Shown here in pieces: positions 52,053 to 63,000 of a DNA stretch of 64,000 nt. The stretch comes from Onchocerca volvulus. Lineage: Eukaryota; Nematoda; Chromadorea; Rhabditida; Onchocercidae. The DNA lies in contig HG738140.1 in the NCBI GenBank assembly GCA_000499405.2, positions 11,869,560 to 11,933,559 of the forward strand. Direction: 5' to 3'. The notes beneath the pieces are model-generated. The model did not search any database. It had not been told where the DNA came from and saw only the letters and a list, made by a program, of their open reading frames with translations. The position numbers were made by a program, and so were the translations under genes. Each line of letters begins with the position of its first letter. Position 1 is the stretch's first letter.

Positions 52053-53968
52053 CAGAAATTCTATATTTGTTGTGAAATTATGCAAATAATAAAATATTTG
52101 TAGCAGAAAAAAATGAGACGAAATAAAATTAATTCTGAAATAAATTCTCTGAACAAAAGATATATGTTTCCGATTATCGAAACAACAATCTTCTTTATTG
52201 GAAATTTAGAAACAAACGAATTAAGAAAGCAAGCGATTTAGTAAATAATATTAAAAACAATAACAATTGTAACAATGTGGAAAATAAGAATTGTTTACTA
52301 ATTTGTTTTGACTAGCTCCTTTGTTTGTGACCTCCACAGTTTATGAATTAATTGGTACAGTAGTAGTGCCAATGACAATAGTGTTGAGCGATCAGTTTAA
52401 CCGGCAGCAAAATAATGATAATTATAGTGACGATGATTATGATAATGATATGATGATTGATAATGATGACAAGTTGTTGTGGGAAATAGTCTTGAAGATA
52501 ATTATGATGATAACGATTTATCTTTGAAGATGATTCGAGAAAAAAGGCTAAAATTATAGTGCTTACCGCAACCGCCGGAATTACCATTAATATCTATATA
52601 AATACGACAAGTAAATTTTGGTAGGAAGATTATTTCAATTGAATGTTATAATACCACCCATATACAATACTTGCATTCACGCCCACACAAATTTCAAATC
52701 ATAAATCATCATTTACCTGAGTAATAGCATGCTTCGTGCTCTAAACCAGTATTTCAAGTGACTTGATTATTATTTTTTTCCATTTATTTATATATTTATT
52801 TGTTTATTTATGTATTTAGTTACTTACATTGGAGTCGGGTGTAACTCGTAGAAAAGTTTGAATTGACACTTCCTGATATGATATGAAATAATGATAAGAA
52901 ATGTACAACTTCTGCTTATAATAGTAATTGAAAACAAAAATCTAAACTCTAATTTTGAATGTAGAGAAGGTACAAGTTTCATCTTATTTAGTTGAAACTT
53001 AAAATTGATTTTATTTATTGAAAGTTTTTAGAAAACTTGGAAAGTTATTTTAATTTAAGCGAAAAATTAATATCGAAAGCATCAAAATTGCTTAATGGGA
53101 TTTTTTTGTAGCAAAGATTTCATATGCAATCGTCCTGAATCTTATTCTTTTATTCTGATTATTAGTAAAACTACCGGAATGAATATATCCTACTGTAATT
53201 CTCACAGAAGACCGCATATGAAGCGATTGGTATTACTGTATTGTTATGATTAATGATTTACTACTTAAAAGACGATTAATTGGTTTTCCTGCGTGAAATA
53301 ATTTCTATGAATTATAAAATCACTGAATAACAATATTTGACATTTTCCTTTGCACTTTGTTTTCATATCACTTTGCTCTAAATTACTCGTCAAAATCACT
53401 GCGAATATTATTCGATTATTTGCAAATTTCGGTTTTTGGATTGAAATTTCTTTTATATTTTAGTTATTTTGAAAGTATAGCATGCAAATAAGACAATTCT
53501 ATGTTTATATTATATGCATAACAATTTTGACTTCTGCTAGTACTATTGCAATTGTTATTGCTTTTGTTTCCTTGTCAAACTTTCCTTATCAGTGACTTCA
53601 TTTATCATTTGTTGATGAGCTTTGTGTAACATCTGGATTGATTGACGGCAACTTAAATTATTTTTTCATACTTTACAGAAGAACAAAAATCATTTTCTAT
53701 CATTTAAATATATTCCCTCAAAAGAACATTTGTTAAACAGTAGAACAGGAAGGGATTCTAACTTATTTCTGTTTTGACTATTTATTCTCTCATATTTCTA
53801 TCGTTATTTCGGTACTGAATTTCTTTTTTATCCCATTGAATAACAGAAAGAAAAAAAAAGCAATTTTTCATAATGTTTTCAAAATATTCATGGTGAAGTG
53901 AAAAAAGTGAAATGAAGCATAAACTTTACGATGGATATTTCAAATATAATTTTTGATTTTTCTTTCAA
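52053..53968. other. Intergenic region between the cysteine-rich gene and SLC26
   Basis: It holds the GATGAT-like tract 52411-52470, a minus-strand exon-like stretch at 52567-52615 (FTCRIYIDINGNSGGC followed by GTAAGC), and the SLC26 minus-strand AATAAA at 53781-53786. The exon-like stretch does not splice in phase to the first exon of the cysteine-rich gene, so it was not added to a model. Confidence 0.45.
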
Positions 53969-56900
53969 TTAAAATAACAAACAAACCATAATTTTGCTTG
54001 GAACGGCTTCAGCACTACTACCAAATCGAATATCCTGTTGTTGTTCATACTGTGCTTGGGCAACAGCATCTTGCAACGATACAAACATGTAACTTTTCGG
54101 CACGTGCTCATAGAAGTGCGAATATTCGAACATTTGCCGTACCGCAACTTAAATATATTTGTGGTACTTATAATGAAATATATCCACACTGTCACATTTT
54201 GGGACACCAGAAGATCTATTTTCCGATGCTGTCACTTGTATTAAGATAATTCCTAGCAATCACGTGATAATCATTTTGAAATAACAATTCAGGTTAATAG
54301 TTGAATGGTAATTCATTTCACACCGATACAATTTTTTTTTCTATTATTTCCAATAAAAATGATTAAAATAATTGATATTTTTAATTACCTTCAGCATAAT
54401 TATCTTTATTACAAACTTTCACTCACTTGGGAACTGTATCTTTTGGATTTATTACTGTAGAAATGGAAACCTTTACAACAAGCGAAAAATACAGTAATAT
54501 TGATGGCTTTATATTCGGCATGTGCTCGTGCTAATGCATCAACACCCATCAGATCGATGTATGGAAATGATGAACAATCAACGATGATATGTGTTAATTG
54601 GATTAAATCTTCTGCTTCCTTATTCACTTCAACATCGCCTTTTGATGGTTGGATCGAATGTCGCCGTACTGTCAACTCTAAAAACAATTTGTTTCAGAGG
54701 GAATTGTTACGGAAAATTTCAATTTTTGAAAAAAAGAAAGCAAAATTCGAAAATTGAAATGATATACCACTTGCTAATTTGGAAAAATTACCTTGAGAGG
54801 AAAGTATGGAAAATTTGATATGCAAAGAAAGATTAGAGAAAGTGATTATCTTATCAAATGAATAAATAAGTATGAATAAATGTATTGAAATTGGAATATT
54901 AATTGACCGAAAAATCAAAAAATAAGCTAGTTAGGCAAATAAATAAAGTGAAAAAGTTAAAGATGAAGATATTATTAAGCGAATAAGATGGAATATACTG
55001 AAGCTTTTTCCAGTAAACTTACGAATTTCTTCATCTTTATCGATAATTTCAGTCTTTTTACTGATTTTATCATCTGCAATTTTCTTCTTTTCATCAACCG
55101 TTTGCTTAAGCTTTGCCACAATATTTAATGGATCGAGGCCTGTTGCGCTAAGATAAAACAACAAAGATAAATCAAAAATTAAAAAAAAAATTTTAATTCT
55201 TTCCAATTTGACATTATGAGTAAACAATAAACAAGGGGATGAGAAAGTGAATAATTAAATTAAACAATATAAGAAGGTAAACAAATGATTAAGATTTCAG
55301 AGCGTTGCAGTTTTAATTCTTTTAAAAGCAATAAAAATGATTTGCAATTTTATTCCTTCATTCTTGTCCTTCAAAATTTGTTGCAGTCAGTTATAAACGA
55401 GGAATTTTTTCGCTAAATTTAAATAAACAATATAAGAGAAAAACTAAACCTATGCATGCTTGATAAGAATAATTCAGCATTTGCAAAATACAATGGTGCA
55501 TCGAATCGGAATACCTTTATACCTGAAATTTCCATAGCTGCACGATAATGACCGATACCTTTGAAATCCGATGTCCCCGGAATACGTCCCATACACGTGC
55601 TTTCTGCCCTGAATTATTCCTTTTATGTTTCAATTTTTTGGTTTGAAAAATTTTTAGAAAGTTTAAATTTAAATCTGAAATTTCTTGGTCTATTATAAAA
55701 TGTAAAACAAAAGAGATTTCATAAAACGATCAAAGAATAGGACATCGTCTAACGTGGTCTGACACAAGAGTTTAGAAAAAATATTTTGAAGAGTTAAATG
55801 TTGACCTTTCAGCACAATAAGGTTTTTCAATTTAATTTAGAGAACCTTCTGATAATAATGAAGTGAATATCGAAGTGTGGTACCCTTACTTTCGCTTTTT
55901 AAATATATTAATGAATCAAAGCGATAGTTCAATTAATAATTGAAAAATGATGGAATCATCGAAAACTTTTGTAAATTTAATAAATTCACAGTAAATTTTA
56001 CGAAATTAAACTTAACATAATATAAATTTCAATACATACATACCATTGTGATCGCAATACGACGGTAAGAAGAGCGAAAACAATGCCAATTGCAAGACCA
56101 ATATTAATATTTATTAGAACAACTGCTGTGAATGTTACCAAAAATATGAACTAAGAAATAAATATTTGGAAATAACAATAAATGGAAATTAAATTTTTTT
56201 TAAAATTTCAATTACACAATTTTTGCAACATCTTCTGCTTTTCTCACTTTTCCTGTTTAAATTGTATTAATCATCTTAGCTATTAAAATAAATATATTGA
56301 AAGCGTTAAGAAATCATTCAAAGTGAGTAATAAAGTGTAATTTCGATTAAAATCCAGGAAAATCCGAAAATGAAGCGAAATTTCGGAATTTTTTTTAGCT
56401 TATTAAACTAACAAAATCAACAGTTGATTCTCGGAAAAGTATTCGTGACCAGCATATTTTCATATATAATTCTTTCATAGCAATCACAACAATGCATGAT
56501 AATATTGTCTAAAAATATTTACTTATTTACTCATTCAGTTATTCGTTTATTTTCTATTCTACTTTTATATTCCAATTTTCAGTATGATGATACATCCGTT
56601 CGTTGTAAATACAAAAAATTTATTGTAAATTTTGTTACGATTGGAAATTTACGCTCGCTTCTTATTTCTTCTTTTTTAAAAGAATTATGTGTATTTCGAA
56701 ATTTAAACTGTGAAAATTCATTTTATCGGTTTTTTCATCTGTTATTTTTGCATTTCTGTACTTTTTTAAGTGGTACCGAAATATTATTACTATATACCTT
56801 AGGCAAATATTTAAATAAAGGTGCAGCTCCGAATGCAATGATTAATAATATTATTACTACAACCAGTGTTGTTAACTGAAAAAAAGATGAATTTAATTCC

Positions 56901-59900
56901 AAAATAGCGCGAATGATGGCAGATGCTTGCGAAAAGTCAAATTTTCTTTTCAAAATTCGTTGTAAACAAAAATTTATTCGTTTGATATTATTAAGATAAA
57001 GTATGCTCAAGATATAAAGTGGAATAATTTAAATGTTCTGAGAATATGTTGAAAGCGTGTGATCGAAATGATCAAATTATGTCGCAGAGAATTTCTAAAA
57101 AAACATTTCGTTCAAACCGTAATTTTCATCAATCCGAAAATAATAAATCCAGTAATCTCCGTTTTAGCTTTGCTGATCCAATCTGTTTTCATGAAAATAT
57201 TTTACCTGCGATCTTGACCCCAATTTTGCACTTATTATTGTCCTACTTAAGGATGAACCGCCAGCAAAACAACCAAAAAATGATGCGACAATATGCATCG
57301 TACCCAATGCCAGCCATTCCTTTAAAAAGTTACCAGGAGAATTGAAGTTTAATAAATTGAAAAAATTATATTAAAAAATGTATAATTACGAAAACTGAGG
57401 AAAACGCTTGTATTAATAGTGATTTATAAAATCGAAATAATTCAGCAAAGACTTACTAATCGTTAAAAGTTATGTTGATATTTCAAAAATTACGAAAATA
57501 ATGAGCATTTCGTCAATAAGAAGAGTAAATTGAATTAAATGCCATTAAGGAATAGTTTTTTCAGTTTAATAGACAAATGGCATTAAAAAAGAAACAATTT
57601 ACTTGATTAACGTTAATTTGATAGTTATGTTCTTTCGCAGTTAGTTTTGCGAGTGCAATATGTATGACAAATGATACGATTGCAATTGAAAAAGCAGAAA
57701 AAATAATCTGTCCGGTTTTGCCGAAATCCGGAAGAAATGGTGCACGCATTCCGGCATCAATATCGCCAATAATATGTAAATGTAAATCCAGTGTTGTTTC
57801 AGTTGCAAGGTAGCATAAGATGATAGAAAATATTACCTGCGGAAGAATAATTAATTAGCAAATTAAAAAAAATTCAATTAATTTTCAAGTACAAAATTTT
57901 CGAAATAGCTTCAATTTTCTGATTTTCAATTACTGTCATAAATAGAAAAATTCGAAATTTTTTGTTAAATTAAAAGCATTTGAGTTTTAAACATTTAGTG
58001 TTTTTTCAATCTTTTTCTTGGAATCCTCACATTAAAACTTTAAAACTTGAAGTTAGAAATTTTCGTTCTTTCTCATTTTTTGCGAAACAATTAGATAAAA
58101 TAGTCCCGAGACTTCTTGAATAATCAATACAAATGTATCATCATATAACTGTAGGCCTAACAAAACTAATGAGTTTTTAAATCATTTTTTTTAAATCAAT
58201 TTCACAAGAAATTAAAGATTGTTTTAAGCCATCCAGTTTGCAGATAGTTACTCAAATAATAAAATGAATATATTTCAGTCGTTGAAAAGAAGAAACAGTG
58301 ATTTACCAGTAAAAATTCCATTGGAAATTTAGTTTTCATCCAAGGTTTAAGAACCGGATCAATGATTAATTTCGATATCAACAAGCAGAGAATACAAATA
58401 ACAGTACAAAGGAATGTGTGAATTTGAAGTGTACGAATATTCCGAAGAAAACAAATCGTGAACTGAAGCACAGAAGGATAAATTATTCTCCTTTTTTTGA
58501 GTAACTCTCATAAATACCGCAATATTCCGGGCATGCACTAGCTGCGTACATAATCATACGTACGTGCGTACACGTATATTTGATACATGTTATATGCATA
58601 AACGTGAGTTTACGCACATATGAGAGATTAATATTCAGAAGATTATGATAAAGTTGATGATAAATAAAACAGTAATTGCGTGCTTGCGTAAAATCTTCAC
58701 GAGATTGCTTCACAATCCATGAAATTTACAGCATTACAAAGTTATTAATATTTTTGAGATTACGATTATTATATTTGAGATAATATTACGATATCGATTT
58801 ATGGTATTTTGATTGATTGAGAAAAACAATGCAATAATGCAGCAAGACGAGTAAGTGAAATTAATCATTAATTAAATTAAAAAAAAAAAAGAATTAAATT
58901 CTGCTTGAATGTCATACGCAACTTTGCAGGATAATTTTGAAATCAATAAATGCATATTTCAGCAAAAATTTTGGAATTGAAAAAGTTACTCGAATGATTC
59001 CAAACATTTCAGATGTACGTGGAACATTTCTGACACCTGTCATTGTCTGAATTTGACTGACGAAGACATGTACCGCTGCACCAGCTGTCAACCCCTCCAC
59101 TAACTGATCAGATAACCAGACAGCTAATAAACCAGCATGTAAAAATCCTAAGACAACCTTAAAAGCATTTCATATTTTAGATTAGAAAATGATGAAACTA
59201 GTCATTTTCTGAAATAAAAACAATTTTTGCGAGAAACAGGAAAAAATTGAAAAGATTCTATCGATGACCTGTATAACACCGACGAAAAATGCAATCAATG
59301 ATGATAGTTGAATGGCTTTTTCGGCATCCGGTTTCTGAGTAATTTCGGAGCAACAAAGCCGATCCGTTTCATTGTATATCAGCCTTGATTCAGTTACTGA
59401 TTGCTCAATTACTGATCCAACCATCATGGCAACAATTGCAAAGGCACCTGGAAAATTCGTCTCATTTCTTGCTCTTTCATTGAAATACTGAAAATTTAAT
59501 GTAAATGAAAAGAAGATGAAGTAATTCCTCATAAATTTTATGATTCAGAAATGAAAATTATTTAAATTAGATGATCGTAACCGGTAGATGCATGTCGTGA
59601 AGTTCCAAGAAATATATAAATCAATGGTCCTACGATACCCGTATAGATACCATATATCGGTGGTATGCCAACCATTAGACCATATGCGAGGCCTGTAAAT
59701 GATGATCTTTGTGTCAAAGGTCAAACTACTTGCTTAGTTTTATACTAACATTTGTAAGTGACGGCATGAGCAGCTTGAAAACAATAAATAAATAAATTGA
59801 AATTGTTGAAAATGAACCTTGTGGAATATAAATAATAGATATCATAATGCCGCTGACAACATCTCTCAAGAAATCTTCATGCCAATTATATGCTGGAAGC

Positions 59901-61157
59901 CAACCTATGATCGGTAATCGACTCTGAATTTCACTCATTTATTCATTCATTTGTGTGATAGTAAACTCATTTCATGCAATAAATTTGTTGATGATTACAG
60001 ACGAACGCAATTCTACGTTAGAAAAATATAAACAGAATCACGTAAATTAGACGTAGAATATAGTTACCTTCAAGAAATTCATCCATTCGAGACTTCTCCA
60101 TGTTTTCATAATTTTTATCTGGTAAAATAACTTCCTTGCTAACGATAAATCAGTCTGCAAACTTAGAGCTCAACTTAAATAGTTGACAGAGAAGAAAAAA
60201 GAAAGTGATTTTTCGCGTTAAATTAAATTCTTCATATCTTGAATGTGAGATATTCAAAATTCAAAGATTATTTATCGTTTTTTAAGTGTTTGTTTCATTA
60301 AATCTTTCAAAAATATGCTTAATTGACTCATTTCAGTTGAGGTCTATTATTGTATGCATTTAGAATCGAGGAAATTGAAACAATTCAGTTTTTACCCGTC
60401 GAAAGCCATGTTTTTTATCAAATTGTTCTTGATTTATTGCTGGTTTATGTTGTGTTTTCAAAGTTAATTGCATTTCCGTTTTTTGTGCGCTAAAAACGTA
60501 TTTATAGACAAAAAGATTATGACGAATTAGATGAAACAAAAAATATTCAGGTAATGTCTTAAAGAGAAATTTTCAAAAACTTAAAAATTAAAACTTGAAA
60601 CTACTTTTTCTTGATATGCAAAATTCTGAAATCTCTAAAAAATTGCCCGAATATATCTCAAATTGTATCAAGACTATTAGCACAAATCAGAAATTCTGGC
60701 ATTCCTAAAAAAAGTACATTACTATATTATAAATTATTATATAAGTACATTATCAAATTATGACATTACCAAATAACTGCGTTATTGAATTATTACATTT
60801 TGAATTACTGAATTATATTTTTATAATATAATAAAAATGCATTATTGCATTATTGAGCTATTACATTACCGCATCATTAAATTGCTATCTTGTTCAATTA
60901 CTGCATATTGAATTACTACATTATTGAAATACTGATTACTGACACTGAATCAGCATATACCAAATTGTATAACTGCTTTATTACCATTAATGTATTACTA
61001 AAAATAAAGTAAATTCATACGCCGCTTTTAATTCTTGTTCTCGAGCAATTTCCATTTGTGATTGTGATGGTGTGGTGTCTACTTTCATTAAATCATTTCG
61101 AATTATCTCATGTTTTGCTTTTTTATGTTTCAAATTTGGTGCATCCGAAGAATACAT
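53969..61157 (-). CDS. SLC26/SulP anion transporter with STAS domain
   Basis: Exons from 5': 61021-61157, 60396-60489, 60068-60154, 59818-59923, 59582-59692, 59269-59447, 58990-59157, 58307-58462, 57603-57836, 57206-57319, 56798-56875, 56413-56508, 56044-56150, 55450-55608, 55023-55147, 54471-54677, 53969-54147; one frame of 778 codons. The cytosolic N-terminus ends in FRRTDLSLAR, then LPIIGWLPAYNW, the SulP signature GLAYGLMVGIPPIYGIYTG, LVEGLTAGAAVHVFVSQ and, later, GGSSLSRTIIS and FGAAPLFKYLPK in the membrane core. The C-terminal STAS domain has IKVFRFDAPLYFANAE, HIIVDCSSFPYIDLMGVDAL and FVSLQDAVAQAQ. A Lys/Glu-rich insertion (KKKIADDKISKKTEIIDKDE) interrupts STAS, as the variable sequence does in other SLC26 proteins. 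Function: exchange or channel transport of sulfate, chloride, bicarbonate or oxalate; the substrate cannot be read from sequence. A TTTATAG acceptor lies 4 bases before the ATG. The final acceptor is TTTAAG. Confidence 0.95.
60710..60985. repeat. Degenerate AT-rich minisatellite in SLC26 intron 1
   Basis: Irregular units such as ATTACATTATTGAATT and CTGCATATTGAATTAC recur through about 275 bases. Copies are too diverged for an exact period. It lies between exons 61021-61157 and 60396-60489. Confidence 0.6.
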
Positions 61158-61643
61158 TGCTATAAATAATTAGGTAATAATTAATTGTAATTATTGTCAA
61201 TTCCAATTCAATTTTTTCAATGAATGTTTTCTTGAAATTAAAAAATATGGTGCTGCAAGCAATAAAAGATTGTAAACTAAAATTTAAAAGAATTTAGTAT
61301 TAGAAATCATTGGATGATCCGATATATGACATTACATTCGTACAGTATTTCTTGGACTTTATTTTTTAATTTTCCTTGCAATATTAAAAGAATAAATGTA
61401 AACTGAAACATTGCTTCGAATTAATGAAGTTCATGCAACAATCATTTATCTTATCAAACCGAAAATCTTTTTCTAAGATTTTTAAAGATTAGCAAAAAAA
61501 ATCAGAATGCAGAGAGGTTTGAGTCTTTTCTGATATTTCTCAGTAGCTACGATTTTGGACAATTCCTTGAGCTTAAAATGATTTGACAATCGATATCAGT
61601 TGTCTTCCTTCACAATGAAGTTAACTTGTGCCTTTAAGGATGA

Positions 61644-61760
61644 TTATTTGCGTAGCAAAAGGACAAAACCATTATCAGGCGATATTGCAAAAAACCCGCG
61701 TGATCTTGGATGACCAATATAATAATCCGGTCCATCATTTCGAATTTTAATTTTATGAAT
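61644..61760 (-). other. Isolated coding-like peptide, orphan 3' exon or relic
   Basis: A frame ending in TAA at 61644 reads KIKIRNDGPDYYIGHP then RSRGFFAISPDNGFVLLLRK. Codons are CpG-richer (CCG, CGC, TCG) than the AT-rich surroundings. The FxIxPxxG pattern loosely resembles a cadherin repeat strand pair, but one motif is not enough to name a family. A second open segment, GKKPSAPDSLDDIKCLSA followed by GTCAGT, lies at about 61918-61975 on the same strand. I could not join the two in phase. AATAAA on this strand lies at 61358-61363. Confidence 0.35.
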
Positions 61761-62011
61761 GTAAATTATGAGTGACAAGTGTTTGAATTATAAATTCTTT
61801 AAATGTTTCTCTAATTTGCATTTTAAAAACATAATTATTTTCAAAAGCAAATAAGCAAAAAAAAAAAAACGGTCGGATTTTATGCATATTTCTTAAATTA
61901 GAATTACAACTGACCGCACTTAGACACTTAATATCATCTAATGAATCCGGCGCACTCGGCTTCTTTCCATACAAAAACTAGTCTTTAACTTAATATGTCA
62001 AAAAACAAAGT

Positions 62012-62104
62012 AACTGATAAACAAGAAAAAGTAAAATTTCTTAACTGATAAGCAGGAAAAAGCAAAGTGATTTAACTGATAAGCAAGAAAAAGCAAAATG
62101 TTTC
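62012..62104. repeat. Three tandem copies of a 31-bp unit
   Basis: Units start AACTGATAARCARGAAAAAG at 62012, 62043 and 62074 and differ by a few bases. They lie between the SLC26 gene and the small gene at 62739-62942. Confidence 0.85.
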
Positions 62105-62189
62105 ACACTGTCCCTAAAAAAATATCTAATTTTATATTACTAACAAAGAAGAAGCAAGTATGGATAGTTTCTTCTATTCTATCGTCATA

Positions 62190-62480
62190 TTTTCCCAATA
62201 TTCCTACTGTTATATCGATGATTTGTGTAATTCTTATATTCTTGTCATTCTATCAATAATTCTGGTTAGTCCTAATAACCCGTCGTAATACCGGTGATCG
62301 CGTAATTCTCATTTCTTATCATTATATCAGCGATTCCGGTAGTCTCCATATCTTTACCATTACATCAATCTTTGTATCTTTTGTGTGATATAATTTAGAT
62401 TTTTAGTATTATATCGGTATATATCATATCAATGAACATTGTTAGCAATACCGATGACTTCAATCAATCTCATATATTTG
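62190..62480. repeat. Degenerate tandem repeat of about 40-50 bp
   Basis: Fragments like TATATCAGCGATTCCGGTAG and TAATTCTCATTTCTTATCAT recur with changes, for example TATATCGATGATTTGTGTAA, TATCAATAATTCTGG and AATACCGGTGATCGCGTAAT. The copies are heavily mutated, so it is an old array. It borders the 31-bp repeat. Confidence 0.5.
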
Positions 62481-62705
62481 CTGTCGTATAATCAGTAAAA
62501 CTTCGTACTTATCAAGATGAAATTTAATGAAAAGAAACGAGCTTTTTTAAATATATCAGATAAAAATTTTGATTCTGAAGCTATCTCAGCCAGCAGAAAT
62601 ATGTAATTTCTTTTAAACTCCGAAACTACATGTCTAAAACGAATGCTTCCAATAGTTAAAAAGAAGCAGGGAGCAAAATTTTGTAAACTTTTGGTAAATG
62701 GTCAT

Positions 62706-62715
62706 TTTATTTATT
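62706..62715 (-). terminator. Overlapping AATAAA poly(A) signals of the small gene
   Basis: AATAAATAAA on the minus strand starts 24 bases after the stop codon at 62739. Confidence 0.6.
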
Positions 62716-62738
62716 TGTTTTTTTTACAAAAATAGACA

Positions 62739-62942
62739 TTAAAGTGGAAGATTTGCAAAGTTCAACTGGTTTGTAATTATCGTACTTGAATCTGTAAACA
62801 ATGATTCGGAAGGAAGTTCTTTCGATTTTGAAGCTATCGCTTCCTTTGATGGCAAATGACCTTCAACTTCTTTCGTCTCTGCCCTTGTCCTAACATTTTC
62901 CCCCGATATTTCTCGATTAACCCGCTTCCTTTGATCAGCCAT
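62739..62942 (-). CDS. Small single-exon gene, 67-residue polar protein
   Basis: An ATG frame MADQRKRVNREISGENVR runs 67 codons to TAA with no intron. It is rich in Lys, Glu, Ser and Thr, has no membrane segment and is probably disordered. Gene-like signals surround it: TATAAAAG at 62993-63000, about 50 bases upstream; TTTTCAG acceptor-like sites between it and the ATG; and overlapping AATAAA copies at 62706-62715, about 25-30 bases after the stop. No family was recognised. A GTACGA donor-like site at about codon 52 leaves open that it is the first exon of a longer gene, but the poly(A) signal favours a single exon. Confidence 0.55.
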   Translation of the reverse strand: MADQRKRVNREISGENVRTRAETKEVEGHLPSKEAIASKSKELPSESLFTDSSTIITNQLNFANLPL

Positions 62943-62992
62943 CCTTCACCTTTACTGATTACTGAAAATACTTCTGAAAACAGTTCTTGCTT

Positions 62993-63000
62993 CTTTTATA
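62993..63000 (-). promoter_or_regulatory. TATA-like box of the small gene
   Basis: TATAAAAG on the minus strand is 51 bases upstream of the ATG at 62942, which would put a start site about 20-25 bases before the ATG. Confidence 0.4.

Noticed and set aside
52348..52587. Minus-strand Ile-rich ORF of 79 codons
   Set aside because: It is generated by the GATAATGAT-type tract and lacks splice phase with neighbours.
53998..54249. Plus-strand ORFs (83 and 68 codons)
   Set aside because: Shadows of the last SLC26 exon, whose minus frame contains the STAS motif FVSLQDAVAQAQ.
54500..54818. Plus-strand ORFs of 85 and 75 codons
   Set aside because: Antisense to the SLC26 STAS exon 54471-54677.
56496..56879. 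Plus-strand ORF of 127 codons
   Set aside because: Antisense to SLC26 exons 56413-56508 and 56798-56875 and their intron; no homology.
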